In this document: in pieces, positions 1 through 4,875 of the stretch | How the letters are laid out: the number at the start of each line of letters is the position of its first letter | Position numbering within the stretch: position 1 is the first letter of the stretch | Origin: an uncultured Acidimicrobium sp. | GTDB lineage: Bacteria > Actinomycetota > Acidimicrobiia > Acidimicrobiales > Ilumatobacteraceae | NCBI GenBank assembly: GCA_903850275.1 | Contig: CAINLH010000016.1 | Coordinates: 1-5,165 of the forward strand | Reading direction: 5' to 3' | Length of the DNA: 5,165 nt | Notes under the pieces: generated by a model | The model's database searches: none | What the model was told of the DNA's origin: nothing | What the model saw: only the letters and a program-made list of their open reading frames with translations | Translations under genes and position numbers: made by a program

Positions 1-212
1 GAGTAACTGTTGAAGATCCGGTGACTGGAAGCCTGCATGCATCAATGGCTCAATGGTTAATAGGTGCAGGTCGTTTTGTTCCGCCATATTTGGCTTCTCA
101 GGGTATTGCAATGGGTCATGCAGGTGAAGTCCACGTTTCACAGGATGAGTCGAAGCAGGTTTGGATTGGTGGCGAAGTTGCCGCGTGCATTCAAGGGACT
201 GTTGAGATCTAG
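1..212 (+). CDS. PhzF-family isomerase/epimerase-like protein, C-terminal part (5' end outside window)
   Basis: This is the last 69 codons of a gene that begins before the window, ending at TAG 210-212. The visible protein starts with VTVEDPVTGSLHASMAQWL, and the EDPVTGS-H block is the hallmark of the second half of PhzF-fold proteins (the diaminopimelate epimerase-like superfamily). The following GxFxPPYLASQGIAMGHAGEVHV and a short closing strand ending in a GTVEI-type sequence also fit: family members usually show a Q-G-x-x-x-G-R/H-x-G-x-V/I-x-V stretch and a GxA-type end here. Characterised members isomerise or epimerise small substrates without a cofactor; most homologues have no known substrate. 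The N-terminal half, which carries the catalytic glutamate in characterised members, is not visible, so activity cannot be judged. The gene converges on the dehydrogenase at 454-1389 across a 241-bp gap. No clear terminator follows it. Confidence 0.87.
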   Translation, partial: VTVEDPVTGSLHASMAQWLIGAGRFVPPYLASQGIAMGHAGEVHVSQDESKQVWIGGEVAACIQGTVEI

Positions 213-453
213 TTAATTGAATTTGGTACGGATTTGGTACGACTCTGTGAACGCTCAGCGGGAAATCAGGGGATTGATGAGACTCGTAGCGCTGAAGTTG
301 CGTGATGGATTGGCGGTTTGAAGCCAGACGGGATACTGGACGACACTTTCCTTGGATTTCGATTCCCGGCGTCGCCTCAATATCTTGTCGGGAACTGCCT
401 GGTTAAAGCCGTGTGTTACGCGGAGTGCTGTAAAGATTTCCATCGTTGGCGCG
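213..453. other. 241-bp non-coding gap between convergent genes, with a short tandem repeat
   Basis: No convincing gene lies between the PhzF-like gene and the dehydrogenase, which end facing each other. Open frames crossing the gap exist on both strands, but they give low-complexity arginine/serine-rich or unrecognisable proteins and extend antisense into the dehydrogenase. Two features stand out. One is a perfect 10-bp direct repeat at 221-230 and 232-241. The other is a weak inverted repeat, TTCCCG at 363-368 against CGGGAA at 389-394, with a loop of about 20 nt and no T-tract. Neither makes a standard terminator. No tRNA-like, rRNA-like or CRISPR-like pattern was seen. At 241 bp this is by far the longest gap in an otherwise tight window, so it may hold a small RNA or the remains of a lost gene, but the sequence alone shows neither. 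Confidence 0.5.
221..241. repeat. 10-bp perfect tandem direct repeat, 11-bp period
   Basis: ATTTGGTACG occurs at 221-230 and again at 232-241, giving an 11-bp period, about one helical turn. Each copy contains the self-complementary GTAC. The repeat starts 8 bp after the stop of the PhzF-like gene and lies in the only sizeable gap of the window. Two copies one helical turn apart could be a protein-binding site, but no promoter or gene start is close by. Chance duplication is equally possible. Confidence 0.6.
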
Positions 454-1389
454 TCATTGCTCCCATGGCGGAACCCAATCTCCCGCAAGTCGCATCGAGA
501 GGTTCGCATCATCTTCGATGCGCTTTGCCACATGTAGTTCAGCTGCTTGAGGGCCGTATCTCTCGCTTGCGATGGAAAAGGCTCGCTCTGCTGCGTCGGT
601 CATTGGCAGCTCGGCGGCCACATTTGTTCCCAGTTCCTTAATCAAGCGTAAATCCTTCATGCAGAGATCCAATGAGAAGGATGGGTCGTAATGGCCAGCA
701 AAAATTGACGGAGCATCGTGTCGGACAACGAAGCTGTCTCCAACACTTTCCTTGATTGCGTGCCACAAGATTCCGAGATCGACACCGTTGCCTAGGCCTA
801 TTGCAAATCCTTCTCCAATTGCGGCCGCCGCAATGAACCACAGTTGATTGGTGACGAGTTTGACTACATTGCCGGAGCCGAGATCGCCACAATGTATGAC
901 TAAACCCAAATGCGAAAGAATTGGAGTAATAAGAGCGACGGGTTCTGCTTCCCCTCCTACGAAAAGTGTGAGTTTGCCATTGCGAGCTCCGTCAACTGCT
1001 CCTGTAACCGGAGAGTCGACAACGGAAACATTGTCTGGTGCTTGCGAAGCTAATGATTGGACGAGATCTTTTCGATTAGTGGAGAGATCGACCCAGATGG
1101 ATCCAGGTTTCATTACTGCCAAGGCTCCATCGGTTCCTGCCATGACGCTTTCAACGTGATCTGGGCGCGGTAGCGAAGTGAAAAAGACGTCCACATTCGA
1201 CGCGCACTCTTGGGCGGACTGTGCGGGTGTGGCTCCCAACTTTGTGGCTACATCAAGCGCCTGTGGGTTGATGTCGAAGGCGGTGACCTTATATCCGGCA
1301 GTTAATAGGCGAGCGCACATTGGCGAACCCATATTTCCAAGGCCAAGAAATCCGATGGTCGGTAACTGCTTGCTGCCGTTCTCGTTCAT
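454..1389 (-). CDS. NAD-dependent beta-hydroxyacid dehydrogenase (3-hydroxyisobutyrate dehydrogenase-like)
   Basis: The 311-residue protein has the usual length and layout of the 3-hydroxyisobutyrate dehydrogenase / tartronate semialdehyde reductase family. Residues 13-21 are the Rossmann glycine motif GFLGLGNMG. Asp39, at the end of the second strand (AFDIN), suggests NAD rather than NADP. Residues 125-130, DSPVTG, are the substrate-binding motif. In GSGNVVKLVTN, Lys177 is the expected catalytic lysine and Asn181 the conserved asparagine. Lys245-Asp246 (CMKDL) form the conserved C-terminal pair. The family oxidises a beta-hydroxyacid to the semialdehyde, or runs in reverse, in the cytosol; the exact substrate cannot be read from sequence. 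The ATG at 1389 is preferred because TAGGTT lies 6 nt upstream, as in the neighbouring genes. It lies 61 bp downstream of the maleylpyruvate isomerase-like gene on the same strand, so co-transcription is possible, but it appears to have its own promoter. A GarR-type reductase role is an alternative. Confidence 0.92.
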   Translation of the reverse strand: MNENGSKQLPTIGFLGLGNMGSPMCARLLTAGYKVTAFDINPQALDVATKLGATPAQSAQECASNVDVFFTSLPRPDHVESVMAGTDGALAVMKPGSIWVDLSTNRKDLVQSLASQAPDNVSVVDSPVTGAVDGARNGKLTLFVGGEAEPVALITPILSHLGLVIHCGDLGSGNVVKLVTNQLWFIAAAAIGEGFAIGLGNGVDLGILWHAIKESVGDSFVVRHDAPSIFAGHYDPSFSLDLCMKDLRLIKELGTNVAAELPMTDAAERAFSIASERYGPQAAELHVAKRIEDDANLSMRLAGDWVPPWEQ

Positions 1390-1395
1390 TGACCC

Positions 1396-1401
1396 AACCT
1401 A
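1396..1401 (-). promoter_or_regulatory. -10 box TAGGTT of a leaderless start (dehydrogenase gene)
   Basis: Read on the minus strand, TAGGTT fits the actinobacterial -10 consensus TANNNT and is followed by six bases (GGGTCA) and then the ATG at 1389-1387. Transcription would begin at or next to the A of the ATG, giving an mRNA with no 5' leader. No purine-rich ribosome binding site is present. No good -35 hexamer is visible; TTTCAT 17 bp further upstream is a poor match. Confidence 0.6.
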
Positions 1402-1450
1402 TGGCTTTATTTGGCGAGATGAAAGTAATTGTGGATATTTACTATTCGAG

Positions 1451-2095
1451 CTATTCGACGATAGATCTCGCGGGTATTTCGAACGGGGAAGTGCTGATGA
1501 AGGCAGCAACTAAGTCTGCTGGTAGTCCCAATTCTGCAAGTTGTTCCTTGCTCCGTCTGCCCGAGAATGAACGAACGTAATCGAAGCCAGTCACAGTGCT
1601 TTCGGCTAATGCATGAACTGCGGGATCTGGATTTCGAGTAATGAAGTCGCGTATGAAACCTTCGGCTACCGAGATTGCGCGTGAGTCGCGCGCCCCTGGC
1701 TGCGAAATTGCATGGCGGATGTCGTGCTCGTGGGTTACTTGGTCGAATACAAATTGTGAGATCGTCGGCTGGGGAATCTTGGGTAATAATGCTTTGAAAT
1801 TTTCAAAAGTATTACTCCAAATAGCGAGTAGTTGGGTCTTGCTGTGTTCCGAGTGTCGATCAACTTGACGCTGCGTCCATGCCTCAGTAGTTACGCCCTC
1901 CATTTGCCCCGTCAGCACGTCTTCGGGCACGCCGATCATGTGGGAGAGCACACATTTGACTGTCCACTTTGGGCAATGTGGAACCCCTACGGAAGTGATT
2001 GATTCGGGTGTGGAAATAATCAGACTTGATACACGCTCATATAATTCGGCATAGGCGAGTGCACCTTCAGATGCGGGCAGTAAATACTCGGACAT
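1451..2095 (-). CDS. Mycothiol-dependent maleylpyruvate isomerase-like protein (MDMPI_N / DinB superfamily)
   Basis: The 214-residue protein matches the actinobacterial family built on the N-terminal domain of mycothiol-dependent maleylpyruvate isomerase, a four-helix DinB-like metal-binding fold. Visible landmarks are HCPKWTVKCVLSHMIG (residues 40-55), with His52 as the expected first metal ligand, then AWTQRQVDRH (72-81), and FDQVTHEHDIRHAI (117-130). In the last block Asp118 and His122 occupy the places of the Glu and His ligands of the characterised enzyme, so the second ligand appears to be Asp instead of Glu. Residues 155-214 form a tail much smaller than a full sterol-carrier-like domain. 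Members are thought to use mycothiol or another thiol in isomerisation or transfer reactions in the cytosol, but most have no assigned substrate. The start ATG at 2095 lies 6 nt after a TAATCT box. It is divergent from the DUF664 gene by 35 bp and upstream of the dehydrogenase at 454-1389. The family call is strong; the reaction is unknown. Confidence 0.88.
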   Translation of the reverse strand: MSEYLLPASEGALAYAELYERVSSLIISTPESITSVGVPHCPKWTVKCVLSHMIGVPEDVLTGQMEGVTTEAWTQRQVDRHSEHSKTQLLAIWSNTFENFKALLPKIPQPTISQFVFDQVTHEHDIRHAISQPGARDSRAISVAEGFIRDFITRNPDPAVHALAESTVTGFDYVRSFSGRRSKEQLAELGLPADLVAAFISTSPFEIPARSIVE

Positions 2096-2101
2096 TTTCT
2101 T

Positions 2102-2107
2102 AGATTA
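2102..2107 (-). promoter_or_regulatory. -10 box TAATCT of a leaderless start (maleylpyruvate isomerase-like gene)
   Basis: On the minus strand TAATCT is followed by six bases (AAGAAA) and then the ATG at 2095-2093. This is the TANNNT-N6-start arrangement of leaderless actinobacterial genes. The box sits inside the 35-bp divergent gap, 12 bp from the -10 box proposed for the opposite gene. Confidence 0.6.
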
Positions 2108-2119
2108 GTGCTCGCGATG

Positions 2120-2125
2120 TAGATT
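2120..2125 (+). promoter_or_regulatory. -10 box TAGATT of a leaderless start (DUF664 gene)
   Basis: TAGATT matches TANNNT and is followed by five bases (TTGGC) and then the GTG at 2131. The spacing is one base shorter than at the other starts of the window, so transcription would begin at or just inside the GTG. No ribosome binding site lies upstream. An in-frame TAG at 2101-2103 limits any earlier start, and no ATG, GTG or TTG exists between it and 2131. Confidence 0.5.
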
Positions 2126-2130
2126 TTGGC

Positions 2131-2670
2131 GTGGTCAATTTTGACGATGTAGGTCGACCGGAGCCAGAGCCTGCGGTAGGCGAACTTGAAACCTTGCTTG
2201 GGTTTCTCAACTTTCAGCGCGCAACCTTGAAGTGGAAATGTGATGCGCTTGGTTCGGAAGGGTTGAACGTCAGTGTTGGGGTATCCACCATGACGCTCGG
2301 TGGGCTTCTCAAACACATGACCTTTGTTGAGAACGAATGGTTTTGGCGATGGCTGGACGACAACGATCGTTTAGAGCCCTGGCTTTCAATCGACTGGGAA
2401 CAACAGCCTGATTGGGAATTTACATCAGCTCGCCAAGATTCTCCCGAGAGCCTGCGCAATAATTGGGAAGCATCGATAGTCCTGTCTAATCAACAAATAG
2501 AGAAGTTCCTGGCCAATGGCAGCCTTGATGGATTGGCTTTGAGGAAATGGCCAAGTGGAGAATCGCCAAGCCTTCGTTGGATTCTGGTGCACATGATCGA
2601 GGAATACGCCCGACATAACGGACACGCGGACTTGATGCGTGAAGTTGTTGATGGCCAAACAGGCGAGTGA
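2131..2670 (+). CDS. DinB-family protein, DUF664 type
   Basis: The 179-residue protein carries the typical landmarks of the actinobacterial DUF664 group of the DinB superfamily. These are an N-terminal GELETLLGFLNFQRATLKWKC segment (residues 17-37), LGGLLKHMTFVENEWFW (56-72) with His62 as the likely first metal ligand, a DWEF segment (94-97), and the conserved block SLRWILVHMIEEYARHNGHADL (147-168), where Glu158, His162 and His165 are the candidate remaining ligands. DinB-fold proteins are four-helix bundles that bind a divalent metal; some are thiol transferases using mycothiol or bacillithiol, while most DUF664 members have no known reaction. The start is GTG 2131, chosen because it is the only usual start codon after the upstream in-frame stop and because a TAGATT box lies just before it. 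It is divergent from another protein of the same superfamily at 2095 and convergent with the MFS gene, 13 bp away. Family membership is clear; function is not. Confidence 0.88.
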   Translation: MVNFDDVGRPEPEPAVGELETLLGFLNFQRATLKWKCDALGSEGLNVSVGVSTMTLGGLLKHMTFVENEWFWRWLDDNDRLEPWLSIDWEQQPDWEFTSARQDSPESLRNNWEASIVLSNQQIEKFLANGSLDGLALRKWPSGESPSLRWILVHMIEEYARHNGHADLMREVVDGQTGE

Positions 2671-2683
2671 TTAAGTTGATTCT

Positions 2684-3901
2684 TTAGTTGTCTTCGTGAG
2701 CAGCGAGTGGTTTGAGAAGAGATTTGCCGAAAATAGCGCAAGCGATCATCACAATGGCAAAGATGATGAATGGTCCGCGCAACCCAAGGTAACGAGCGGT
2801 CAACCCGCCGAATGCGGCGCCGAAAGGAACTACGCCCCACGAGATGGTTCGAAATGCAGCGTTCATCCGACCAAGCATGCGGTCTGGGGTGATTTGCTGA
2901 CGCAAAGTGGTGTTGATGATCATCCACAGCCCGTTACCAACACCTAGTACTACATAGCTTGCTATGGCGACGTAGCGATTTGAGGTGAACGCAATGCCAA
3001 TTGATGAAATTGCCCAAACCCATAGTGAAAGCAGAATTGTTTGAGTGGCGTTCATCTTTGTGGAAAGCCGAGTAACAATGAAGCGGCTCGCAACGGTGCC
3101 CGCTGCAGCACCAACTGAAAGGGCGGTAAATGTGATTTTGCCACTACCCAAAATATCTGAGGTGTACAGAACGAGCAACGCTGCCGCTGCAAAGTAGAAG
3201 AAGTTGAGAAGAGTAAGAATAAATGTGAGACGTCGGAGAACAAGGTTGTCTCGAAGGAAGCGAATACCATCCAACATGTCATCACGGATGCGAGTGGTTG
3301 GCCTCTCGACACCGTGCACGTCAGGTATTGCCTTGATCAATGCGGCAGACGTGGCAAAAGTTACGGCGTCAGCCGCGAAAGGAATTACTGACGATGCATT
3401 GAACAGCGCCACGCCCAGCGAGGGGCCAACGAATTGGGCGCTCGTTACCTGAGCGCTGGTGAATCGTGCGTTGGCTTCGATCAACTGTTCTTGTTGAACA
3501 AGAGCAGGAATAATTGCTTGCGCGCAGTTGGTGTGCAGTGTTTCACACGTTCCCAATAGAAACGAACATGCGTAAAGAATCCAGATAGTTGCTTGATCTG
3601 TGGCAATGAGAGCAGCAAGAGTTCCGACGATGACGCAACGCGTGATGTCGGCGCCAATCATGAGTTTTCGTCGGTCCATTCGATCGGATATTGCGCCTGT
3701 GAAAAGCGAAAAGAGCAACCAAGGGAGTTTGGTGGAGATGGTTATGCCAGAGATCAAGACTGGGTCACGCGTGAGGAGTGCTGCGAGGAGAGGGAACGCA
3801 GTAAGGAACATGCCGTCACCCGTGCATGATGATGTGACGGAGAGCCACAGAAGGCGGAAGCTGCGACCGAGTTGTGGTTTTTCGCGCTTCACTTTGGTCA
3901 C
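2684..3901 (-). CDS. Major facilitator superfamily exporter, MFS_3/EntS-like
   Basis: This is a 405-residue inner-membrane protein with about twelve hydrophobic segments, starting after a short basic N-terminus (VTKVKREK). The first helix contains the GDG seen near the N-terminus of this family (about residues 28-30). The loop after helix 2 holds motif A, GAISDRMDRRK (about 69-79). Next come IIPALVQQEQLIEANARFTSAQ and FVGPSLGVALF, and late in the protein DRMLGRMNAAFRTISWGVVPFGAAFGG, all characteristic of the enterobactin-exporter / MFS_3 subgroup. Such proteins are usually proton-driven exporters of drugs, siderophores or other small molecules; the substrate here is unknown. The frame is open to a TTG at 3904, but GTG 3901 is preferred because TAGCCT lies exactly 6 nt before it. 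The gene is divergent from the SDR gene over 43 bp, so the two may be linked in regulation or substrate. The C-terminus is short and ends in LAAHEDN. Confidence 0.9.
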   Translation of the reverse strand: MTKVKREKPQLGRSFRLLWLSVTSSCTGDGMFLTAFPLLAALLTRDPVLISGITISTKLPWLLFSLFTGAISDRMDRRKLMIGADITRCVIVGTLAALIATDQATIWILYACSFLLGTCETLHTNCAQAIIPALVQQEQLIEANARFTSAQVTSAQFVGPSLGVALFNASSVIPFAADAVTFATSAALIKAIPDVHGVERPTTRIRDDMLDGIRFLRDNLVLRRLTFILTLLNFFYFAAAALLVLYTSDILGSGKITFTALSVGAAAGTVASRFIVTRLSTKMNATQTILLSLWVWAISSIGIAFTSNRYVAIASYVVLGVGNGLWMIINTTLRQQITPDRMLGRMNAAFRTISWGVVPFGAAFGGLTARYLGLRGPFIIFAIVMIACAIFGKSLLKPLAAHEDN

Positions 3902-3907
3902 CAACAG

Positions 3908-3913
3908 AGGCTA
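3908..3913 (-). promoter_or_regulatory. -10 box TAGCCT that decides the GTG start of the MFS gene
   Basis: On the minus strand TAGCCT is followed by six bases (CTGTTG) and then the GTG at 3901-3899. This repeats the spacing seen at the other starts. If the TTG at 3904-3902 were the start, only three bases would separate it from the box, placing it upstream of the expected transcription start. No ribosome binding site is visible, nor a recognisable -35. Confidence 0.5.
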
Positions 3914-3932
3914 TTGCTTTGCGAGCGATCGG

Positions 3933-3938
3933 TAAGAT
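3933..3938 (+). promoter_or_regulatory. -10 box TAAGAT of a leaderless start (SDR gene)
   Basis: TAAGAT is followed by six bases (TGCGAG) and then the ATG at 3945, again the TANNNT-N6-start arrangement. The GAG just before the ATG is too close to act as a normal ribosome binding site. No good -35 hexamer is present. The box lies 19 bp from the opposing -10 box of the MFS gene, so RNA polymerase bound at one would probably block the other. Confidence 0.6.
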
Positions 3939-3944
3939 TGCGAG

Positions 3945-4709
3945 ATGGGTACACGCAAAGTTGCCGTTATTACGGGCGCAGCACAGGGTATTGGTAAGCA
4001 AACTGCAACGGTCCTGAATGGGCTTGATTGGTCGCTGGTTCTGGTTGATTTGCAGTCGATTGACACATCGGTATACGGCAATGCGCTTTCGCTTGTCGGA
4101 GATATCACCGACGAAACCTTTGTGCAGTCAGCGGCAAAGCAGACGATCGACAAGTTCGGCAGGGTTGATGCGTTGGTTAATAATGCTGGTATTTCTTGTA
4201 TCACCTCAGCATTAGACACATCGGCAGAGATGTACCGAAAGGTTATTGACGTCAATTTGGTTGCTCCATTTCTGTTGTCTAAGGCATTTGGTGGGTTGAT
4301 GGTGGCTGCTGGTAGCGGTTCGGTTGTCAACGTTGCATCGGTGGCAGGCATGCAAGGCGTCGCAGACCGTTCTGCATACAACGCGAGCAAGCATGGGTTG
4401 ATTGGCCTCACGCGAACTTTGGCGGTGGAGTGGGGCGCAAAGGGTGTGCGCGTAAATGCGGTTTGCCCGGGTTGGGTGAAGACCGAGATGGACCACAAGG
4501 ATCAAGCTGGTGGCAGTTATAGCGACAGTGACATCACTGACCATGTTCCAATGGGCAGGTTTGCGAAGCCCGATGACATTGCGCAAGCCATCGCGTGGTT
4601 GTGCGACGACAGCAAATCCGGCTTTGTTAACGGAATTTCTCTTCCCGTTGATGGAGGTTGGACTGCCGATGGCTCGTGGCAATCGTTGCGACTACGGCAC
4701 AGGGATTAA
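3945..4709 (+). CDS. Classical short-chain dehydrogenase/reductase, probably NAD-dependent
   Basis: The 254-residue protein has the standard length of a classical SDR. It shows the nucleotide-binding motif TGAAQGIG at residues 10-17, Asp35 at the end of the second strand (pointing to NAD(H)), NNAG at 79-82, and a complete catalytic tetrad: Asn104 in DVNL, Ser132 in NVASVAG, and Tyr145/Lys149 in AYNASK. Further conserved blocks are VRVNAVCPGWVKTEM, which lines the cofactor site, and the C-terminal FVNGISLPVDGGWTADG strand. Such enzymes reversibly oxidise alcohols or reduce ketones and oxoacyl groups in the cytosol; FabG-like and sugar- or steroid-alcohol dehydrogenases share all these motifs, so the substrate stays open. 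The ATG at 3945 is the first start in frame after the TAAGAT box. The gene is divergent from the MFS exporter and is followed 43 bp later by the small lysine-rich ORF. Confidence 0.93.
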   Translation: MGTRKVAVITGAAQGIGKQTATVLNGLDWSLVLVDLQSIDTSVYGNALSLVGDITDETFVQSAAKQTIDKFGRVDALVNNAGISCITSALDTSAEMYRKVIDVNLVAPFLLSKAFGGLMVAAGSGSVVNVASVAGMQGVADRSAYNASKHGLIGLTRTLAVEWGAKGVRVNAVCPGWVKTEMDHKDQAGGSYSDSDITDHVPMGRFAKPDDIAQAIAWLCDDSKSGFVNGISLPVDGGWTADGSWQSLRLRHRD

Positions 4710-4715
4710 TCGGAC

Positions 4716-4721
4716 TAAGGT
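4716..4721 (+). promoter_or_regulatory. Possible -10 box TAAGGT for the small lysine-rich ORF
   Basis: TAAGGT fits TANNNT and lies just after the SDR stop codon. Transcription from it would start near 4728 and leave a leader of about 25 nt before the ATG at 4753, which would agree with the presence of a purine-rich site there. A TANNNT match in a region this size is not unusual, so this is tentative; readthrough from the SDR gene is the alternative. Confidence 0.25.
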
Positions 4722-4740
4722 GAATCTACTCGTCTAACGA

Positions 4741-4746
4741 AAAGAG
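4741..4746 (+). promoter_or_regulatory. Weak ribosome binding site of the small lysine-rich ORF
   Basis: AAAGAG, inside the purine run AAAGAGAAGA, lies 6 nt before the ATG at 4753 and partly matches the Shine-Dalgarno consensus AAAGGAGG. It contrasts with the five longer genes, none of which has a purine-rich stretch at suitable spacing. Because the whole region is A-rich, the match is only suggestive. Confidence 0.35.
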
Positions 4747-4752
4747 AAGATC

Positions 4753-4854
4753 ATGGCTAACAAAGAGCAGAAGAGCAACTCAAACAACAAAAAAGAAGCA
4801 AAGCTCACGTTGAAAGAGAAGCGCCTCAAGAAGGCTGAGAAAAAGAAGTCGTAA
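4753..4854 (+). CDS. Small, highly basic lysine-rich protein of 33 residues, function unknown
   Basis: ATG 4753 opens a 33-codon frame ending at TAA 4852-4854. The product has 12 lysines, one arginine and four glutamates, a net charge of about +9. It falls into two parts: a polar, asparagine-rich N-terminus (residues 2-14) and a segment LTLKEKRLKKAEKKK (18-32) that could form a charged amphipathic helix. There is no signal peptide or membrane segment. A purine-rich stretch precedes the ATG, and the frame fills most of the gap between the SDR stop and the convergent methyltransferase end. This composition is typical of small proteins that bind RNA, DNA or ribosomes, but that is inference; no known family is recognised. 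Very basic short frames can arise by chance in A-rich DNA, yet the sense frame here stands out in a window that is otherwise not A-rich. Confidence 0.62.
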   Translation: MANKEQKSNSNNKKEAKLTLKEKRLKKAEKKKS

Positions 4855-4860
4855 CCGCTT

Positions 4861-4874
4861 GACCCATGTGGGTC
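4861..4874. terminator. Short hairpin between convergent genes, possible weak terminator
   Basis: GACCC at 4861-4865 pairs with GGGTC at 4870-4874 around the four-base loop ATGT. It sits in the 21-bp gap between the stop of the small ORF (4854) and the stop of the convergent methyltransferase gene (4876). On the + strand a TTTT run follows, but only at 4883-4886, too far for a textbook intrinsic terminator; the minus strand has no T-tract. The stem is only 5 bp. Confidence 0.3.
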
Positions 4875-4875
4875 G

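Noticed and set aside
310..345. GGTTTGAAGCC, resembling a tRNA T-loop
   Set aside because: No acceptor stem, anticodon arm or matching T-stem surrounds it, so it is not a tRNA or a clear tRNA-derived attachment site.
363..394. Inverted repeat TTCCCG / CGGGAA as a terminator
   Set aside because: The loop is about 20 nt, the stem only 6-7 bp, it lies well away from both gene ends and there is no T-tract.
255..533. Open frame of 92 codons on the minus strand covering the 213-453 gap
   Set aside because: It runs in another frame of the dehydrogenase for its first part, and its product is an arginine/serine-rich sequence without any family resemblance. An inner ATG at 442 would give 62 residues, equally unrecognisable.
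318..641. Open frame of 107 codons on the + strand across the gap and the 3' end of the dehydrogenase gene
   Set aside because: It overlaps antisense a dehydrogenase with complete family motifs, gives no recognisable protein, and has no -10 box or ribosome binding site at the start.
3911..4682. Long minus-strand open frames opposite the SDR gene (195 and 156 codons)
   Set aside because: They lie antisense to an SDR with an intact catalytic tetrad; their proteins have compositions typical of antisense shadows and no motifs.
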